Below, piece by piece: positions 9,308 through 17,872 of a stretch of DNA of 64,000 nt (position 1 is its first letter; every line of letters starts with the position of its first letter). This DNA is from Paracoccus haematequi (GTDB lineage: Bacteria > Pseudomonadota > Alphaproteobacteria > Rhodobacterales > Rhodobacteraceae). Where the stretch lies: positions 186,001 through 250,000 of the forward strand of contig CAMCVS010000004.1 of the NCBI GenBank assembly GCA_945881965.1. Direction: 5' to 3'. Below the pieces are notes generated by a model, which saw nothing but the letters and a program-made list of their open reading frames with translations, did no database searches and was not told the DNA's origin. Made by a program: the position numbers and the translations under genes.

Positions 9308-10192
9308 TCAGGTCTGCACCAGTTGCACAAGGCCCGCGTCGAACCCTGCCAGCCCCGGAAATGCGGCAACGATCTGTCCATCGGCCCACAGCGTCGCGCC
9401 TTCGGGGTCTGCCTGCACGGTCAATGTCGGGGCCGTGCCGCTGTGCAGCATCACCAGCATATCGGCCTCGGCGTCGAAATCGTCGATGGTCGCGGGGCTG
9501 GCGTGGGCGGCGTGCAGCAGGAACCGGTCCGCGCCCGCGCCGCCATTCAACCAGTCATCCGCGCCCGCCGCCAGCGTATCCGCGCCATCGCCGCCGTTCA
9601 GGTAATCGCGCGTGGTGTCGTCATCGCCCATCAGGCTGTCATCGCCCGCGCCGCCGAACAGCGCATCCGTGCCGTCGCCCCCGGTCAACGTGTCATTGCC
9701 ATCATTGCCGTGCAGCGTGTCATCGCCCGCACCGCCCGTCAGGGCATCATCATCGGCCCCGCCTGCCAGCACATCCGCACCGTCGTCGCCCGCCAGCCTG
9801 TCCGCGCCGAAACCGCCCATCACGCTGTCATGGTCCGCGCCGCCCGCGATCAGGTCATCGCCATCCTGCCCAGCAAGCGTATCCGCGCCCGCATCCCCCA
9901 ACAGCGTATCTGCGCCCTCCATGCCGTGCAGGTCATCGCCGCCCGCGCCGCCTGACAGGCTGTCGTCGCCGTCATAGCCGCCGATCAGGTCCACCCCGTC
10001 ACCGCCCGTCAGAACATCTTCGCCGGGGGTGCCGGGCAGGATGACCGCGCTAAAGTCGCCATTGAAATCCGCGACTGTGGCCGGTTCCGCGTCGGCGTCC
10101 TCGATCGGTTCAACGGGCGGATCGGTGATCTCGGTCAACGTGATCATCGCCAAACCGGCGGCGAATAGCCCGACTAGTCCCAACAGCAGCAT
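9308..10192 (-). CDS. Membrane-anchored RTX (hemolysin-type calcium-binding repeat) protein
   Basis: A 294-aa protein with an N-terminal hydrophobic helix (residues 1-20), a short acidic Pro/Glu linker, then more than a dozen back-to-back RTX nonapeptides of the GGxGxDxLx type between about residues 55 and 220. These form calcium-filled parallel beta-rolls. The last about 70 residues ([11 protein letters not shown] onward) are a non-repetitive C-terminal cap of the kind that often ends type I secreted RTX proteins. There is no protease, lipase or toxin domain, so it is probably a structural or calcium-binding surface protein. No hlyB/hlyD pair is nearby. Confidence 0.82.
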   Translation of the reverse strand: MLLLGLVGLFAAGLAMITLTEITDPPVEPIEDADAEPATVADFNGDFSAVILPGTPGEDVLTGGDGVDLIGGYDGDDSLSGGAGGDDLHGMEGADTLLGDAGADTLAGQDGDDLIAGGADHDSVMGGFGADRLAGDDGADVLAGGADDDALTGGAGDDTLHGNDGNDTLTGGDGTDALFGGAGDDSLMGDDDTTRDYLNGGDGADTLAAGADDWLNGGAGADRFLLHAAHASPATIDDFDAEADMLVMLHSGTAPTLTVQADPEGATLWADGQIVAAFPGLAGFDAGLVQLVQT

Positions 10193-10296
10193 GGTCCACC
10201 CTCACACCTGATACACCCCCCAGAGAGAACCACAGATCGGCCCCACCCGGCAAATTCAGAGTTACCAAGTGGTTAACCGCACCGGGTCCGCGCGGA

Positions 10297-10812
10297 TCAG
10301 CGCGGCCCGAACCACCACAGCGGCTGTTGCGCATAGGCGATATACAGCGGGTGGCGCGGATGGCCGTCCTTCGTCAGGCCCAGATGATGCACGGCGCGGC
10401 CCGTGTCCTGCAACAGCCGCTCGACCGCCGCGCCCCGCCCCAGATGCGCGCCATGCGTGCCCCATGCGGCGACGATGATATCGGCCCAGCCGGTGCTGTC
10501 GCGGATCGCGGCGTCATTGCCGGGTCCAACCGGGTCATCCGCCGCCCGCATCGCGCGCGGATCGGTGTCGCGCCACGCGAAGATGTTGGTCACGCGAAAC
10601 GCACCGAACCCCAAGGCGCGCGCGCGGCGTTCACAGCGTTCGACCGTGGGATCATTCTGCGCCTCGGTCGCGGTGGACGGGTTCAGCATGATGAACAGCG
10701 CCTTCTGCCCGCCCGCATCCCAGACCCGCGTCAGCAGATAGCGATAGCGTTCGCAGGGCGAATAGACCGCCTCTGACGCCGCATCGCCTTTTTGATGGCT
10801 GCGGGTGATCAT
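10297..10812 (-). CDS. DUF1643 domain-containing protein
   Basis: A 171-aa protein covering essentially one DUF1643 domain: CERYRYLLTRVW, the hallmark FIMLNPSTATEAQNDPT, RRARALGFGAFRVTNIFAWR, and a C-terminal GLTKDGHPRHPLY. The family has no established function. The gene starts three bases after the truB stop and runs in the same direction, so it is probably co-transcribed with truB. No signal peptide or membrane segment is visible. Confidence 0.88.
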   Translation of the reverse strand: MITRSHQKGDAASEAVYSPCERYRYLLTRVWDAGGQKALFIMLNPSTATEAQNDPTVERCERRARALGFGAFRVTNIFAWRDTDPRAMRAADDPVGPGNDAAIRDSTGWADIIVAAWGTHGAHLGRGAAVERLLQDTGRAVHHLGLTKDGHPRHPLYIAYAQQPLWWFGPR

Positions 10813-10815
10813 GGC

Positions 10816-11721
10816 CTAGTCGAGGTTGAACACGCGGGTCGGGTGCAATTCGCCGCCCTGCACACGCCCGATGGCGATGGGGCGGCCCTGATGGCTGGCC
10901 CAGGCCTCGGTGCCCCAGTCCACGCTGTCCAGTATCTGCCCCGGATTGCCGTTGCGCAGCCGCACGGCACCTTCGGCATTGGCGCGCACCTGCGGCAGAC
11001 CCTCCAAAGCAGCCTCTAACGGCAGCACCCGCGCGATCAATTCGGGCGTGCGCGCCATGCGGTCCAGATCATCCAACGTCAGCCCCTGTTCGGCGCGGAA
11101 CGGTCCGGCCCAAGTGCGGCGCAGCCACAGCACATGGCCGAGACAGCCCAAGACCGCCCCCAGATCGCGCGCAATGGACCGGACATAGCCGCCCTTGCCG
11201 CAGACCATTTCCAGCAGCGCGGTATCCGCATCGGGCACCTCGATCAGGTCCAGCCGTTCCACCCACAACTCGCGGTCCGCCAGATCCATCACCTCGCCCG
11301 CGCGGGCCAGATCATAGGCGCGCTCGCCGTCCACCTTGACGGCGGATACCTGCGGCGGCACCTGCCGGATGCGGCCCCGGAACGCGGGCAGGGCGGCGGC
11401 GATCTGATCGGGCGTCGGGCGGCTGGCAGACGTGGCCAGCACCGCGCCTGATGCATCATCTGTCGCCGTCGCCGCCCCCCAGCGCACCGCGAAACGATAG
11501 CATTTCAGCGCATCTGTAGCATGGGGCACGGTTTTCGTCGCCTCGCCCAAGGCAATCGCCAACACCCCGGTTGCATCCGGGTCCAGTGTGCCGGCATGGC
11601 CCGCCTTTTGCGCGTCCAGCGCCCAGCGCACCTTGTTGACCACCGTTGTCGATGTGATCCCCGCCGGTTTGTCGATCACCAGCCAGCCCGACACCGGGTT
11701 ACCCTTGCGCTTGCGGCCCAT
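10816..11721 (-). CDS. truB: tRNA pseudouridine-55 synthase
   Basis: A 301-aa TruB that isomerises U55 to pseudouridine in the T-loop of tRNAs. The catalytic motif [13 protein letters not shown] is near residue 40 with Asp as the nucleophile; [14 protein letters not shown] and the [12 protein letters not shown] segment are also diagnostic. The ATG at 11721 gives [13 protein letters not shown] and normal length; an upstream in-frame start is unlikely. It lies between znuA and the DUF1643 gene on the same strand. Confidence 0.97.
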   Translation of the reverse strand: MGRKRKGNPVSGWLVIDKPAGITSTTVVNKVRWALDAQKAGHAGTLDPDATGVLAIALGEATKTVPHATDALKCYRFAVRWGAATATDDASGAVLATSASRPTPDQIAAALPAFRGRIRQVPPQVSAVKVDGERAYDLARAGEVMDLADRELWVERLDLIEVPDADTALLEMVCGKGGYVRSIARDLGAVLGCLGHVLWLRRTWAGPFRAEQGLTLDDLDRMARTPELIARVLPLEAALEGLPQVRANAEGAVRLRNGNPGQILDSVDWGTEAWASHQGRPIAIGRVQGGELHPTRVFNLD

Positions 11722-11777
11722 GATTTTCCCCCGATGCCAAAGGCTGGGGCCTAGCAAGCGGTCGCCCCGCTGTCAAA

Positions 11778-12737
11778 TCAGGGTTTCAGGCAATCCGCGA
11801 TGGTCTGTGCCATCATGCGCATGGCCGCAGGATACAGGTCCGCGCCCTGTGACTGCCCGTTGCCCAGCGGGTCCAGCACCGCGATCTTGACCGTGTCACC
11901 CGTGACGGAGGCGATCAGGCGGTCATCGAACTGCGGTTCGGAAAAGGCGCAGATGACGCCCTGATCGGCAATCGCGTCGCGCAGTGTTGCCAGCCGCGCG
12001 GCAGAGGGCGGCGTGGCATCGCCCAATGATATCGCCCCGGCCGGAGTCAGGTCAAAACGCGCCTCAAGATAGCCATAGGCATTGTGAAACACCACATAGG
12101 GACGCCCCGTCAGACCCGCCAGCGTCGCGGCCAAATCCGTTTCCAGTGCGGCCAGTTCGGTATCCGCAGCGGCGGCATTGGCGGCATAGGTCGCGGCGTT
12201 GGCCGGGTCCAGCCGCGCCAGTTCGGCCGCGATCAGCCCGATCCAGGCGCGCGCATTGGCCGGGTCCAGCCAAAGATGCGGATCAAGGCCCGCATGATCA
12301 TGTCCGGCGTGATCGTCAGCCGCATTGGTCTTGGCCTCTTTGGCGTGATCGTGGTCATGATCGTGATCATGCGCGTCTTTTTCCGCAAACGCCGACCCCT
12401 CGCGGAAATCCTGTTGCACCGGCGACAGCGGGGCCAGTTCGATGATGCTGGCCTTGCCCGACAACGCCTCCAGCGGCCCTTCCAGCCAGGGTTCCAACCC
12501 GTGCCCGACCCAGATCACCAGATCAGCTTCTTGCAGCGCACTTGCCTGCGACGGTTTCAGCGCAAAGCGGTGCGGCGAGGCACCGGGCGGGACCAGCAGA
12601 TCGGGCGCGCCCACGCCCTGCATCACCCGCGCGGTCAGGCTGTGGACCGGCAGGATATCGGTCACCACACGCGGCACCTCGGCAAAAGCGGTCATCGGCA
12701 GCAGGGCAAGGACAGTAGACATGAACAGGTGGCGCAT
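11778..12737 (-). CDS. znuA: Zinc ABC transporter periplasmic zinc-binding protein
   Basis: A 319-aa cluster A-I substrate-binding protein. An N-terminal signal peptide ends near MTAFA-EVPR. The zinc ligands are in PGASPHRF, GLDPHLWLDP and FHNAYGYLE, and there is a characteristic His/Asp-rich loop (HDHDHDHDH, then DDHAGHDHAG) at about residues 125-155 that buffers zinc. It delivers Zn2+ to ZnuB/ZnuC, which are encoded divergently. The ATG at 12737 follows TTTGGAGA. The Zur palindrome at 12772-12789 lies 34 bases upstream, so repression by zinc-loaded Zur is expected. Confidence 0.96.
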   Translation of the reverse strand: MRHLFMSTVLALLPMTAFAEVPRVVTDILPVHSLTARVMQGVGAPDLLVPPGASPHRFALKPSQASALQEADLVIWVGHGLEPWLEGPLEALSGKASIIELAPLSPVQQDFREGSAFAEKDAHDHDHDHDHAKEAKTNAADDHAGHDHAGLDPHLWLDPANARAWIGLIAAELARLDPANAATYAANAAAADTELAALETDLAATLAGLTGRPYVVFHNAYGYLEARFDLTPAGAISLGDATPPSAARLATLRDAIADQGVICAFSEPQFDDRLIASVTGDTVKIAVLDPLGNGQSQGADLYPAAMRMMAQTIADCLKP

Positions 12738-12769
12738 CGGAATCTCCAAAAGTGTCGGGTCGTCCTAAC

Positions 12770-12791
12770 ATGATATGTTATAATATATCAA
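12770..12791. promoter_or_regulatory. Predicted Zur box between znuA and zur
   Basis: The 18-bp near-palindrome GATATGTTATAATATATC occupies 12772-12789, with one mismatch between the half-sites. It lies between the divergent znuA and zur-znuC-znuB units, and its core ATGTTATA-n-TATA is shared with the site at 60980-60998. This resembles known alphaproteobacterial Zur operators. The AT-rich palindrome stands out in high-GC surroundings. Confidence 0.8.
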
Positions 12792-12842
12792 GTGGGCAGG
12801 CGGAACATTGCGCTGGACCATCGGATGGCCTAGTGTCCGGCC

Positions 12843-13328
12843 ATGACCCGCGCCGGATTTCACCCGCACGACCATCACCGCTGCATCGCCGACGCGATGC
12901 GGGCCGCCGAGGCGCATTGCGCGGCGCACCGCCTGCAACTGACCCCGGTGCGCAAGCGCACCTTGGAAATCCTGTTGACGGAACATCGCGCGCTGGGGGC
13001 TTATGACATCCTGTCCCGGCTGGATGCGGGGGGGTTCGGCGGGCAACCGCCCGTGGCCTATCGCGCGTTGGATTTCCTGACCACGCATGGCTTTGCGCAT
13101 AAAATCGAGGCGCTGAACGCCTATGTTGCCTGCGCCATTCCGGGCGATCAGGCGGACCATGCCCCCGCGTTCCTGATCTGCCGCGCCTGTGGCAAGGTCG
13201 AAGAGGCCGAGGCGGAACCGGCGAAAGGCCCCTTGGCCCGCGCCGCCCGCGCCGCCGGTTTCGCCATCGAACGCGCGGTGATCGAGGCGCAGGGCCTGTG
13301 CCCCACCTGCAAGGACATGCCCGCATGA
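12843..13328 (+). CDS. zur: Zinc uptake regulator, Fur family
   Basis: A 161-aa Fur-superfamily repressor. The N-terminal winged helix includes LTPVRKRTLEILL and VAYRALDFL. Cysteine pairs C113-x2-C116 (CRACGK) and C153-x2-C156 (CPTC) form the structural zinc site, and His residues around 86 and 106 are likely regulatory ligands. The N-terminus is His-rich (HPHDHH). The assignment to Zur rather than Fur or Irr follows from the neighbours znuA, znuC and znuB and the operator. Its stop overlaps the znuC start (ATGA). Confidence 0.94.
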   Translation: MTRAGFHPHDHHRCIADAMRAAEAHCAAHRLQLTPVRKRTLEILLTEHRALGAYDILSRLDAGGFGGQPPVAYRALDFLTTHGFAHKIEALNAYVACAIPGDQADHAPAFLICRACGKVEEAEAEPAKGPLARAARAAGFAIERAVIEAQGLCPTCKDMPA

Positions 13329-14086
13329 CCCTGATCGCGCTGCGCGATGTGTCGGTGCGGCTGGGCGGGCATCCGGCGCTGCGCAACGTCGATCTTGATC
13401 TGTCGGCTGCCGAGATCGTGACGATTGTCGGCCCCAACGGGTCGGGCAAATCCACGCTGCTGCGCACCATCATCGGGGCCGTTGTGCCGCAATCCGGGCG
13501 GATCACGCGCGCGCCCGGTCTGCGCATCGGCTATGTGCCGCAAACGCTGGCGCTGAATGCGACCTTGCCGATGACGGTGGCGCGCGTGCTGTCCCTGCCG
13601 GTCTGGCGGCGGCCTGACGCGGTGGCCGTGGCGCTGGCGCAGGCAGGTGTGCCCGATCTGGCGCAGCGGCAATTGTCGGAACTGTCCGGCGGGCAGTTTC
13701 AACGCGTGTTGCTGGCCCGCGCGCTGATGGATGCGCCGCAGGTGCTGTTGCTGGATGAGCCGACACAGGGGCTGGATCAACCGGGTGCCGCGGCGTTCTA
13801 TCGCCAGATCGAACAGGTGCGCCGCGACACCGGCGTGGCGATCCTGATGGTCAGCCATGAATTGAACGTGGTCATGCGGGCGTCTGACCGGGTGATCTGC
13901 CTGAATGGCCATGTCTGCTGCCACGGCACCCCCGAGGTGGTCGCCTCTGACCCCGAGTATCGCGCACTGTTCGGCAGCGGGGCAGAAGGCGCGCTGGCGC
14001 TGTATCGCCATGACCATGACCACACCCATGACGGTGACTGTGACCATGACCACCCGCACAGCCATCATCACGGGACAGCCGCGTGA
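13325..14086 (+). CDS. znuC: Zinc ABC transporter ATP-binding protein
   Basis: A 253-aa ABC ATPase with Walker A GPNGSGKST, signature LSGGQ and Walker B VLLLDEPT, followed by the switch His in VSHELN. It powers zinc import through ZnuB. The ATG at 13325 overlaps the zur stop, so the frame upstream of it is not used. The last 25 or so residues form a His/Asp-rich tail (for example HDHDHTHDGDCDHDH), a probable cytoplasmic zinc-binding extension. It overlaps the next gene, znuB. Confidence 0.96.
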   Translation: MTLIALRDVSVRLGGHPALRNVDLDLSAAEIVTIVGPNGSGKSTLLRTIIGAVVPQSGRITRAPGLRIGYVPQTLALNATLPMTVARVLSLPVWRRPDAVAVALAQAGVPDLAQRQLSELSGGQFQRVLLARALMDAPQVLLLDEPTQGLDQPGAAAFYRQIEQVRRDTGVAILMVSHELNVVMRASDRVICLNGHVCCHGTPEVVASDPEYRALFGSGAEGALALYRHDHDHTHDGDCDHDHPHSHHHGTAA

Positions 14087-14880
14087 TGCTGGACGATTTC
14101 CTGTTTCGCGCCGGATTGGCCGGGGTGGGCGTCGCGCTGGCCGCAGCGCCGATGGGCTGTTTCGTGGTCTGGCGGCGGATGGCCTATTTCGGCGATGCCA
14201 CGGCCCATGCCGCGATCCTTGGCGTCGCGCTGGCGCTGGCGCTGGATATCCCGGTTATCTGGGGCGCGGCGGCCATCGCGCTGGCGATGGCGCTGGCCGT
14301 CAGCGCCCTGACCGGGCGCGGCTTTGCCATGGACACGCTGTTGGGCGTGATGGCCCATTCCGCGCTGGCGTTTGGTCTGGTCGCGGTGTCGTTTCTGGAC
14401 AATGTGACGATTGACCTGATGTCTTACCTGTTCGGCGATATTCTGGCCGTCACGCGGACCGATCTGGTGGCGATCTGGGGCGTGGCAGCGGTGGTCGTCG
14501 GCCTGATGGTCTGGCGGTGGCAGGCGCTGCTGACGGCCACGCTGTCGCCGGACCTTGCCTTTGCCGCAGGGCTGGACCCGCGGCGCGAACAACTGGTGCT
14601 GACCATTGCGCTGGCGCTGGTGGTGGCGGTATCGATCAAGGTGGTGGGTGTGCTGTTGATCGTGGCGCTGTTGCTGATCCCCGCCGCCGCCGCGCGCCCC
14701 TACGCCGCCACGCCCGAAGGCATGGTCGCGCGCGCCGCCGCGATCGGCAGCCTGTCGGCACTAGCCGGTCTGTGGGTCAGCCTGACGGCGGACACCCCCG
14801 CAGGCCCGTCCATCGTCGCGGTGGCGGCGGTGGCGTTCGTGCTGTCAACGGCCAGTGCGGCGGTGCTGCGCCGCGTGTGA
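14086..14880 (+). CDS. znuB: Zinc ABC transporter permease
   Basis: A 264-aa permease of the ABC-3 family with about eight membrane helices; conserved segments are RMAYFGDATAHAAILG and GVLLIVALLLIPAAAAR. It forms the inner-membrane channel of the ZnuABC importer. Two starts are possible: GTG at 14083 or ATG at 14086; the ATG, in a TGATG overlap with the znuC stop, is preferred. Its stop abuts the convergent HIT gene with no spacer. Confidence 0.95.
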   Translation: MLDDFLFRAGLAGVGVALAAAPMGCFVVWRRMAYFGDATAHAAILGVALALALDIPVIWGAAAIALAMALAVSALTGRGFAMDTLLGVMAHSALAFGLVAVSFLDNVTIDLMSYLFGDILAVTRTDLVAIWGVAAVVVGLMVWRWQALLTATLSPDLAFAAGLDPRREQLVLTIALALVVAVSIKVVGVLLIVALLLIPAAAARPYAATPEGMVARAAAIGSLSALAGLWVSLTADTPAGPSIVAVAAVAFVLSTASAAVLRRV

Positions 14881-15264
14881 TTATTCGAACCGCTGCACCA
14901 TCCAGCCCAGAACCCGCCCGCCCAGAACATGCACGTGCAGATGCGGCACCTCTTGCACGCCCGCGTCACCGGCGTTGGAAATCAGGCGATAGCCGCCATC
15001 GCCGTCACCGGGGCACGTGGCCGTCAACCGGCACACCTCTCCCACGGCGCGGGTGAAATCGACGATCTCGGCATCAGAGGCGTCAGCCGAGAAATGGTCG
15101 AAATTCACATAAGGCCCCTTGGGGATCACCAGCACATGCACCGGTGCCTGTGGGCGGATGTCGTGAAACGCAAGGCTGTGCGGCGTGTCCAGCAGGGTCT
15201 TGTTGGGAATTTCGCCGCGCAGGATACGGGCGAATATGTTCATCGGGTCATAGACATAGGGCAT
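14881..15264 (-). CDS. HIT domain protein (HinT-like)
   Basis: A 127-aa histidine-triad protein with the active-site motif HLHVHVLGGR near residue 110, preceded by ISNAGDAGVQEVPHLH. HinT-type members hydrolyse nucleoside phosphoramidates or AMP-lysine and are cytosolic. The ATG at 15264 is preceded by GAGG. Its stop codon is immediately adjacent to that of the convergent znuB, and it lies 24 bases downstream of the glycosyltransferase gene on the same strand. Confidence 0.92.
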   Translation of the reverse strand: MPYVYDPMNIFARILRGEIPNKTLLDTPHSLAFHDIRPQAPVHVLVIPKGPYVNFDHFSADASDAEIVDFTRAVGEVCRLTATCPGDGDGGYRLISNAGDAGVQEVPHLHVHVLGGRVLGWMVQRFE

Positions 15265-15288
15265 GGGAAACCTCGAACGGGGGCGGTG

Positions 15289-16865
15289 TCAATCGGCGAA
15301 CAGGTAATGCATCGACGCCACTTCGTGCGCCTTGTCGGACGGGATCGCCAGAAACTGCGACAGTTTCTGGGAATTGACCTCGATGGTGTCGGCCTCGCGC
15401 ATCCGGGCGTAGCCCTCGAAATCCGCCTCGCGGATACGGTCGGCCTCGAAGGTGATGTCGTTGCGGATGGTGGGCAACAGGCGTTCCAGCGTTTCGCGCG
15501 GGGTGTTTTCACCCGCCAGACCGACGCGCATCGCATGCCCGATCAGGTAATCATCGGAAAACTTGCATTCGATTTCCACACCCGCGTCTTGGCCCGGTCG
15601 CTGCAAAAATCGTTCAACAGGTCGATGTTTGCCGGGTCGATGCAGACAATCAGCCGGTCGGTGTCGTAATAATCGAACAGCATCCGCATCAGCGCGCGGC
15701 GGTGGCGGGTGCGTTTGGCCAGCGTCGACTGGATGCCGCCCAGATCGGGCAGCGGCGTGGATTCCTCGTTGAACAGATAATCAATCGCGGGCACGTTCAG
15801 CACCTGCCGGATACGTTCCAACAGCCGCTTGGCGACGTGCCATTTCTTGCAGACCACGATCATCAATTCGCGTTCGCGGCCAATCGAGCTTTCGGTTTCC
15901 CAGAACCGGGGCGCAAACCGCCGCCCGATGCGGCCCCGGTTTGACAGGAAAGCGAACAGGCTGCGCCCCTCGCCCGAAATGCGGAACACGGCGTCCTTGC
16001 TGGCATAAAGCTTGCCCAGCCGTTCGCGCAGCAGCTTGGCCTCGGGCGAAATCTTGCGCGCGAACAGGTAATCCTGCCCCAAGAGCAGGTCATAGTGGTC
16101 GTTATAGAACACCACCGGCATGCCGTATTCGGTGAACATCAGGAACGTCAGGGTGCGGGTGCGAATCTCGGGTTCAGGGACCAGATGACGCACCAGCGTC
16201 TGAAAGAACGTCTCGTCGGGGATCCATGTGGTGCGGAAAAACCGCATCACATCGCGGCGCGTCCGGGTGAAATCAAGGATCCATTCGATGGTGCGCCGCC
16301 GCAGGCACCACCATTGGCTGCCGATCTGCACCTGAATGTCGGCGGGCACCGCGCGGGTCAGGCCAAGACGCTGTTGCAGGTGGTACGACCAGTAAAACAG
16401 CCGCTTTTGTGTGCGTTCATTGAACCAGTGGCGATAGATCAGCCGGTCTTCCTTCATCCCGGTCTTGATCCAGTCCGACTCGAAAAAGTCGAAACTTTCG
16501 ACGTAATCAAGGTCGGCGCTGTCCAGAAACGCGTGGGCATATTCCGCCGACTTGATCGCCATGCAGTCACCCGACAGCATGTAGAAATGCGTGGCGCGCG
16601 GAAAGGCGTCAACGGCGGCCTCGACAGCCAGCAGCGTCGCCTCGACCAGGCTCCATTCGCCCCAGCCGCATTTCAGCCGCTTGCGGGCAAAGGTGACGTT
16701 CGGGTCATCCTTGAGCGCGCTGCGGATCTTCTGGAAATGTTCCGGCTTGGCGCGCGCGTCAAAGTGGATCGACACATAGTCGCCCGCCGCCGTCAGCCCC
16801 TTGGCCTGACGCACGATGGCATCCGGGTCCTTGTGGCACAGCAAAATGAAGGCGATTCGTGCCAT
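15289..16865 (-). pseudogene. Core-2/I-branching-type glycosyltransferase with DUF5928-like C-terminus, frameshifted
   Basis: The first frame, from the ATG at 16865, encodes 440 aa of a beta-1,6-N-acetylglucosaminyltransferase-like protein (MARIAFILLCHKDPDAI; HFYMLSGDCMAIKSAEYA; GSQWWCLRRRTI). It then runs out of frame at KSNASFPMIT. The overlapping frame from about 15578 down to 15289 continues the expected C-terminus (EIECKFSDDYLIGHA ... HYLFAD). From memory, full-length Rhodobacteraceae homologues of about 520-540 aa read straight through a TRV-x-EIEC junction; here one base appears missing near 15577-15581 (GTG-TGG where GTG-nTG-GAA is expected). It is either a real mutation, a programmed shift or an assembly error. 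It is divergent from a sulfotransferase, suggesting a sulfated surface glycan. Confidence 0.72.
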
Positions 16866-16994
16866 GGGATGTTCGAAAGCCTGTGTTTACCGATCCGCAT
16901 TACGCAGATAGATGGTATTGGGCGTTGAAGGAACCGCGCAGTTCTGATTTTTTGTGGCAGGTACATCAGCGGCGCGCAAGACGCCGACGCCCGC

Positions 16995-17043
16995 GCCGCA
17001 GCGCGGGTTGATCAGACAGAGCCGCAGCGCGGGTTGATCAGAC
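16995..17043. repeat. Two-copy 26-bp tandem direct repeat in the sulfotransferase leader
   Basis: Identical 23-bp units at 16995-17017 and 17021-17043 (each starting GCCGCAGCGCGGGTTGATCA), separated by AGA. With the following GGA the period is 26 bp at 25/26 identity. The second unit ends directly at the GGAGG ribosome-binding site of the gene starting at 17054. Confidence 0.9.
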
Positions 17044-17053
17044 GGAGGCGAGC

Positions 17054-17872
17054 ATGGGTTTCCCAGGAACCTGGATGACGGAAAGCGAATCACTGGTCTA
17101 TCGGGTGGTGCCAAAATGCGCCTGTTCGACCATCGGGCAGATCATGTTCTATTCCGATCATGGCCGGTTCTATGATGGCGACATCCATGACGCGACGGCG
17201 GACATGCACAAATGGGCGATCGAGCCCAGCCAACCGCTGATCGAGGCCAACGTCAAGGCGCATAAATCCTACGCCTTCACCTGTGTGCGCAACCCCTATA
17301 CCCGCATCCTGTCGTCGTTCTTTGACAAGATTTGCGGCATCCAGCGCAACGGCAAACGCTATCGCGGCAACCTTGTGCCGCTGTTGGTGCAGAAATACGG
17401 GATCGAGGTCGGCGGCGACGATGGCAAGGACGAGTTTGACCAGATCAAGTCGTTCCGCCGGTTCCTGCTGTTCACTCGCGACACCATCAAGTTCCGCCGC
17501 CCGATGGAACCTGACATCCACTGGTCCGCAATGGCGGGGCATGTGTCCACCTTCATCGTGAACGGCGGGCGCTATGACCACATTTTCTGGACCGAAAAAT
17601 TCGATGAGGGCATGGACACCGTGCTGAAGGCGGTCAAGACGCCGAAAAAGGTGAACCTGAAGAAGATCCCCCGTTTCAACGAATCCGAAGGTCACGGGCC
17701 GAAACGCGCCCACCCGGTCGAGGATTATTTCGACGATCTGTCCATGCATCTGGTCTATGAAATCTACAAGCGCGACTTTGACCTGTTCCGCTATGATTTC
17801 GAAAACCCCGCCAACAAGATGCCGCTGGGCGAGATCGACCTTGACGAGGTGCACGCCAAGCTGGGCGAGTGA
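17054..17872 (+). CDS. Sulfotransferase family protein (carbohydrate type)
   Basis: A 272-aa PAPS-dependent sulfotransferase of the family-2/carbohydrate type. The 5'-phosphosulfate loop is VPKCACSTIGQ at residues 19-29 and the 3'-phosphate-binding segment is CVRNPYTRILSSF around residues 77-89. No signal peptide or clear membrane helix is present, so it probably works in the cytoplasm. GGAGGCGAGC precedes the ATG. It is divergent from the branching glycosyltransferase, consistent with joint work on a sulfated glycan; the acceptor is unknown. Confidence 0.8.
   Translation: MGFPGTWMTESESLVYRVVPKCACSTIGQIMFYSDHGRFYDGDIHDATADMHKWAIEPSQPLIEANVKAHKSYAFTCVRNPYTRILSSFFDKICGIQRNGKRYRGNLVPLLVQKYGIEVGGDDGKDEFDQIKSFRRFLLFTRDTIKFRRPMEPDIHWSAMAGHVSTFIVNGGRYDHIFWTEKFDEGMDTVLKAVKTPKKVNLKKIPRFNESEGHGPKRAHPVEDYFDDLSMHLVYEIYKRDFDLFRYDFENPANKMPLGEIDLDEVHAKLGE

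Noticed and set aside
9540-10030. CRISPR-like or tandem DNA repeats
   Set aside because: The periodicity is about 27 bases of degenerate coding repeats for RTX nonapeptides, with no constant repeat and unique spacers.
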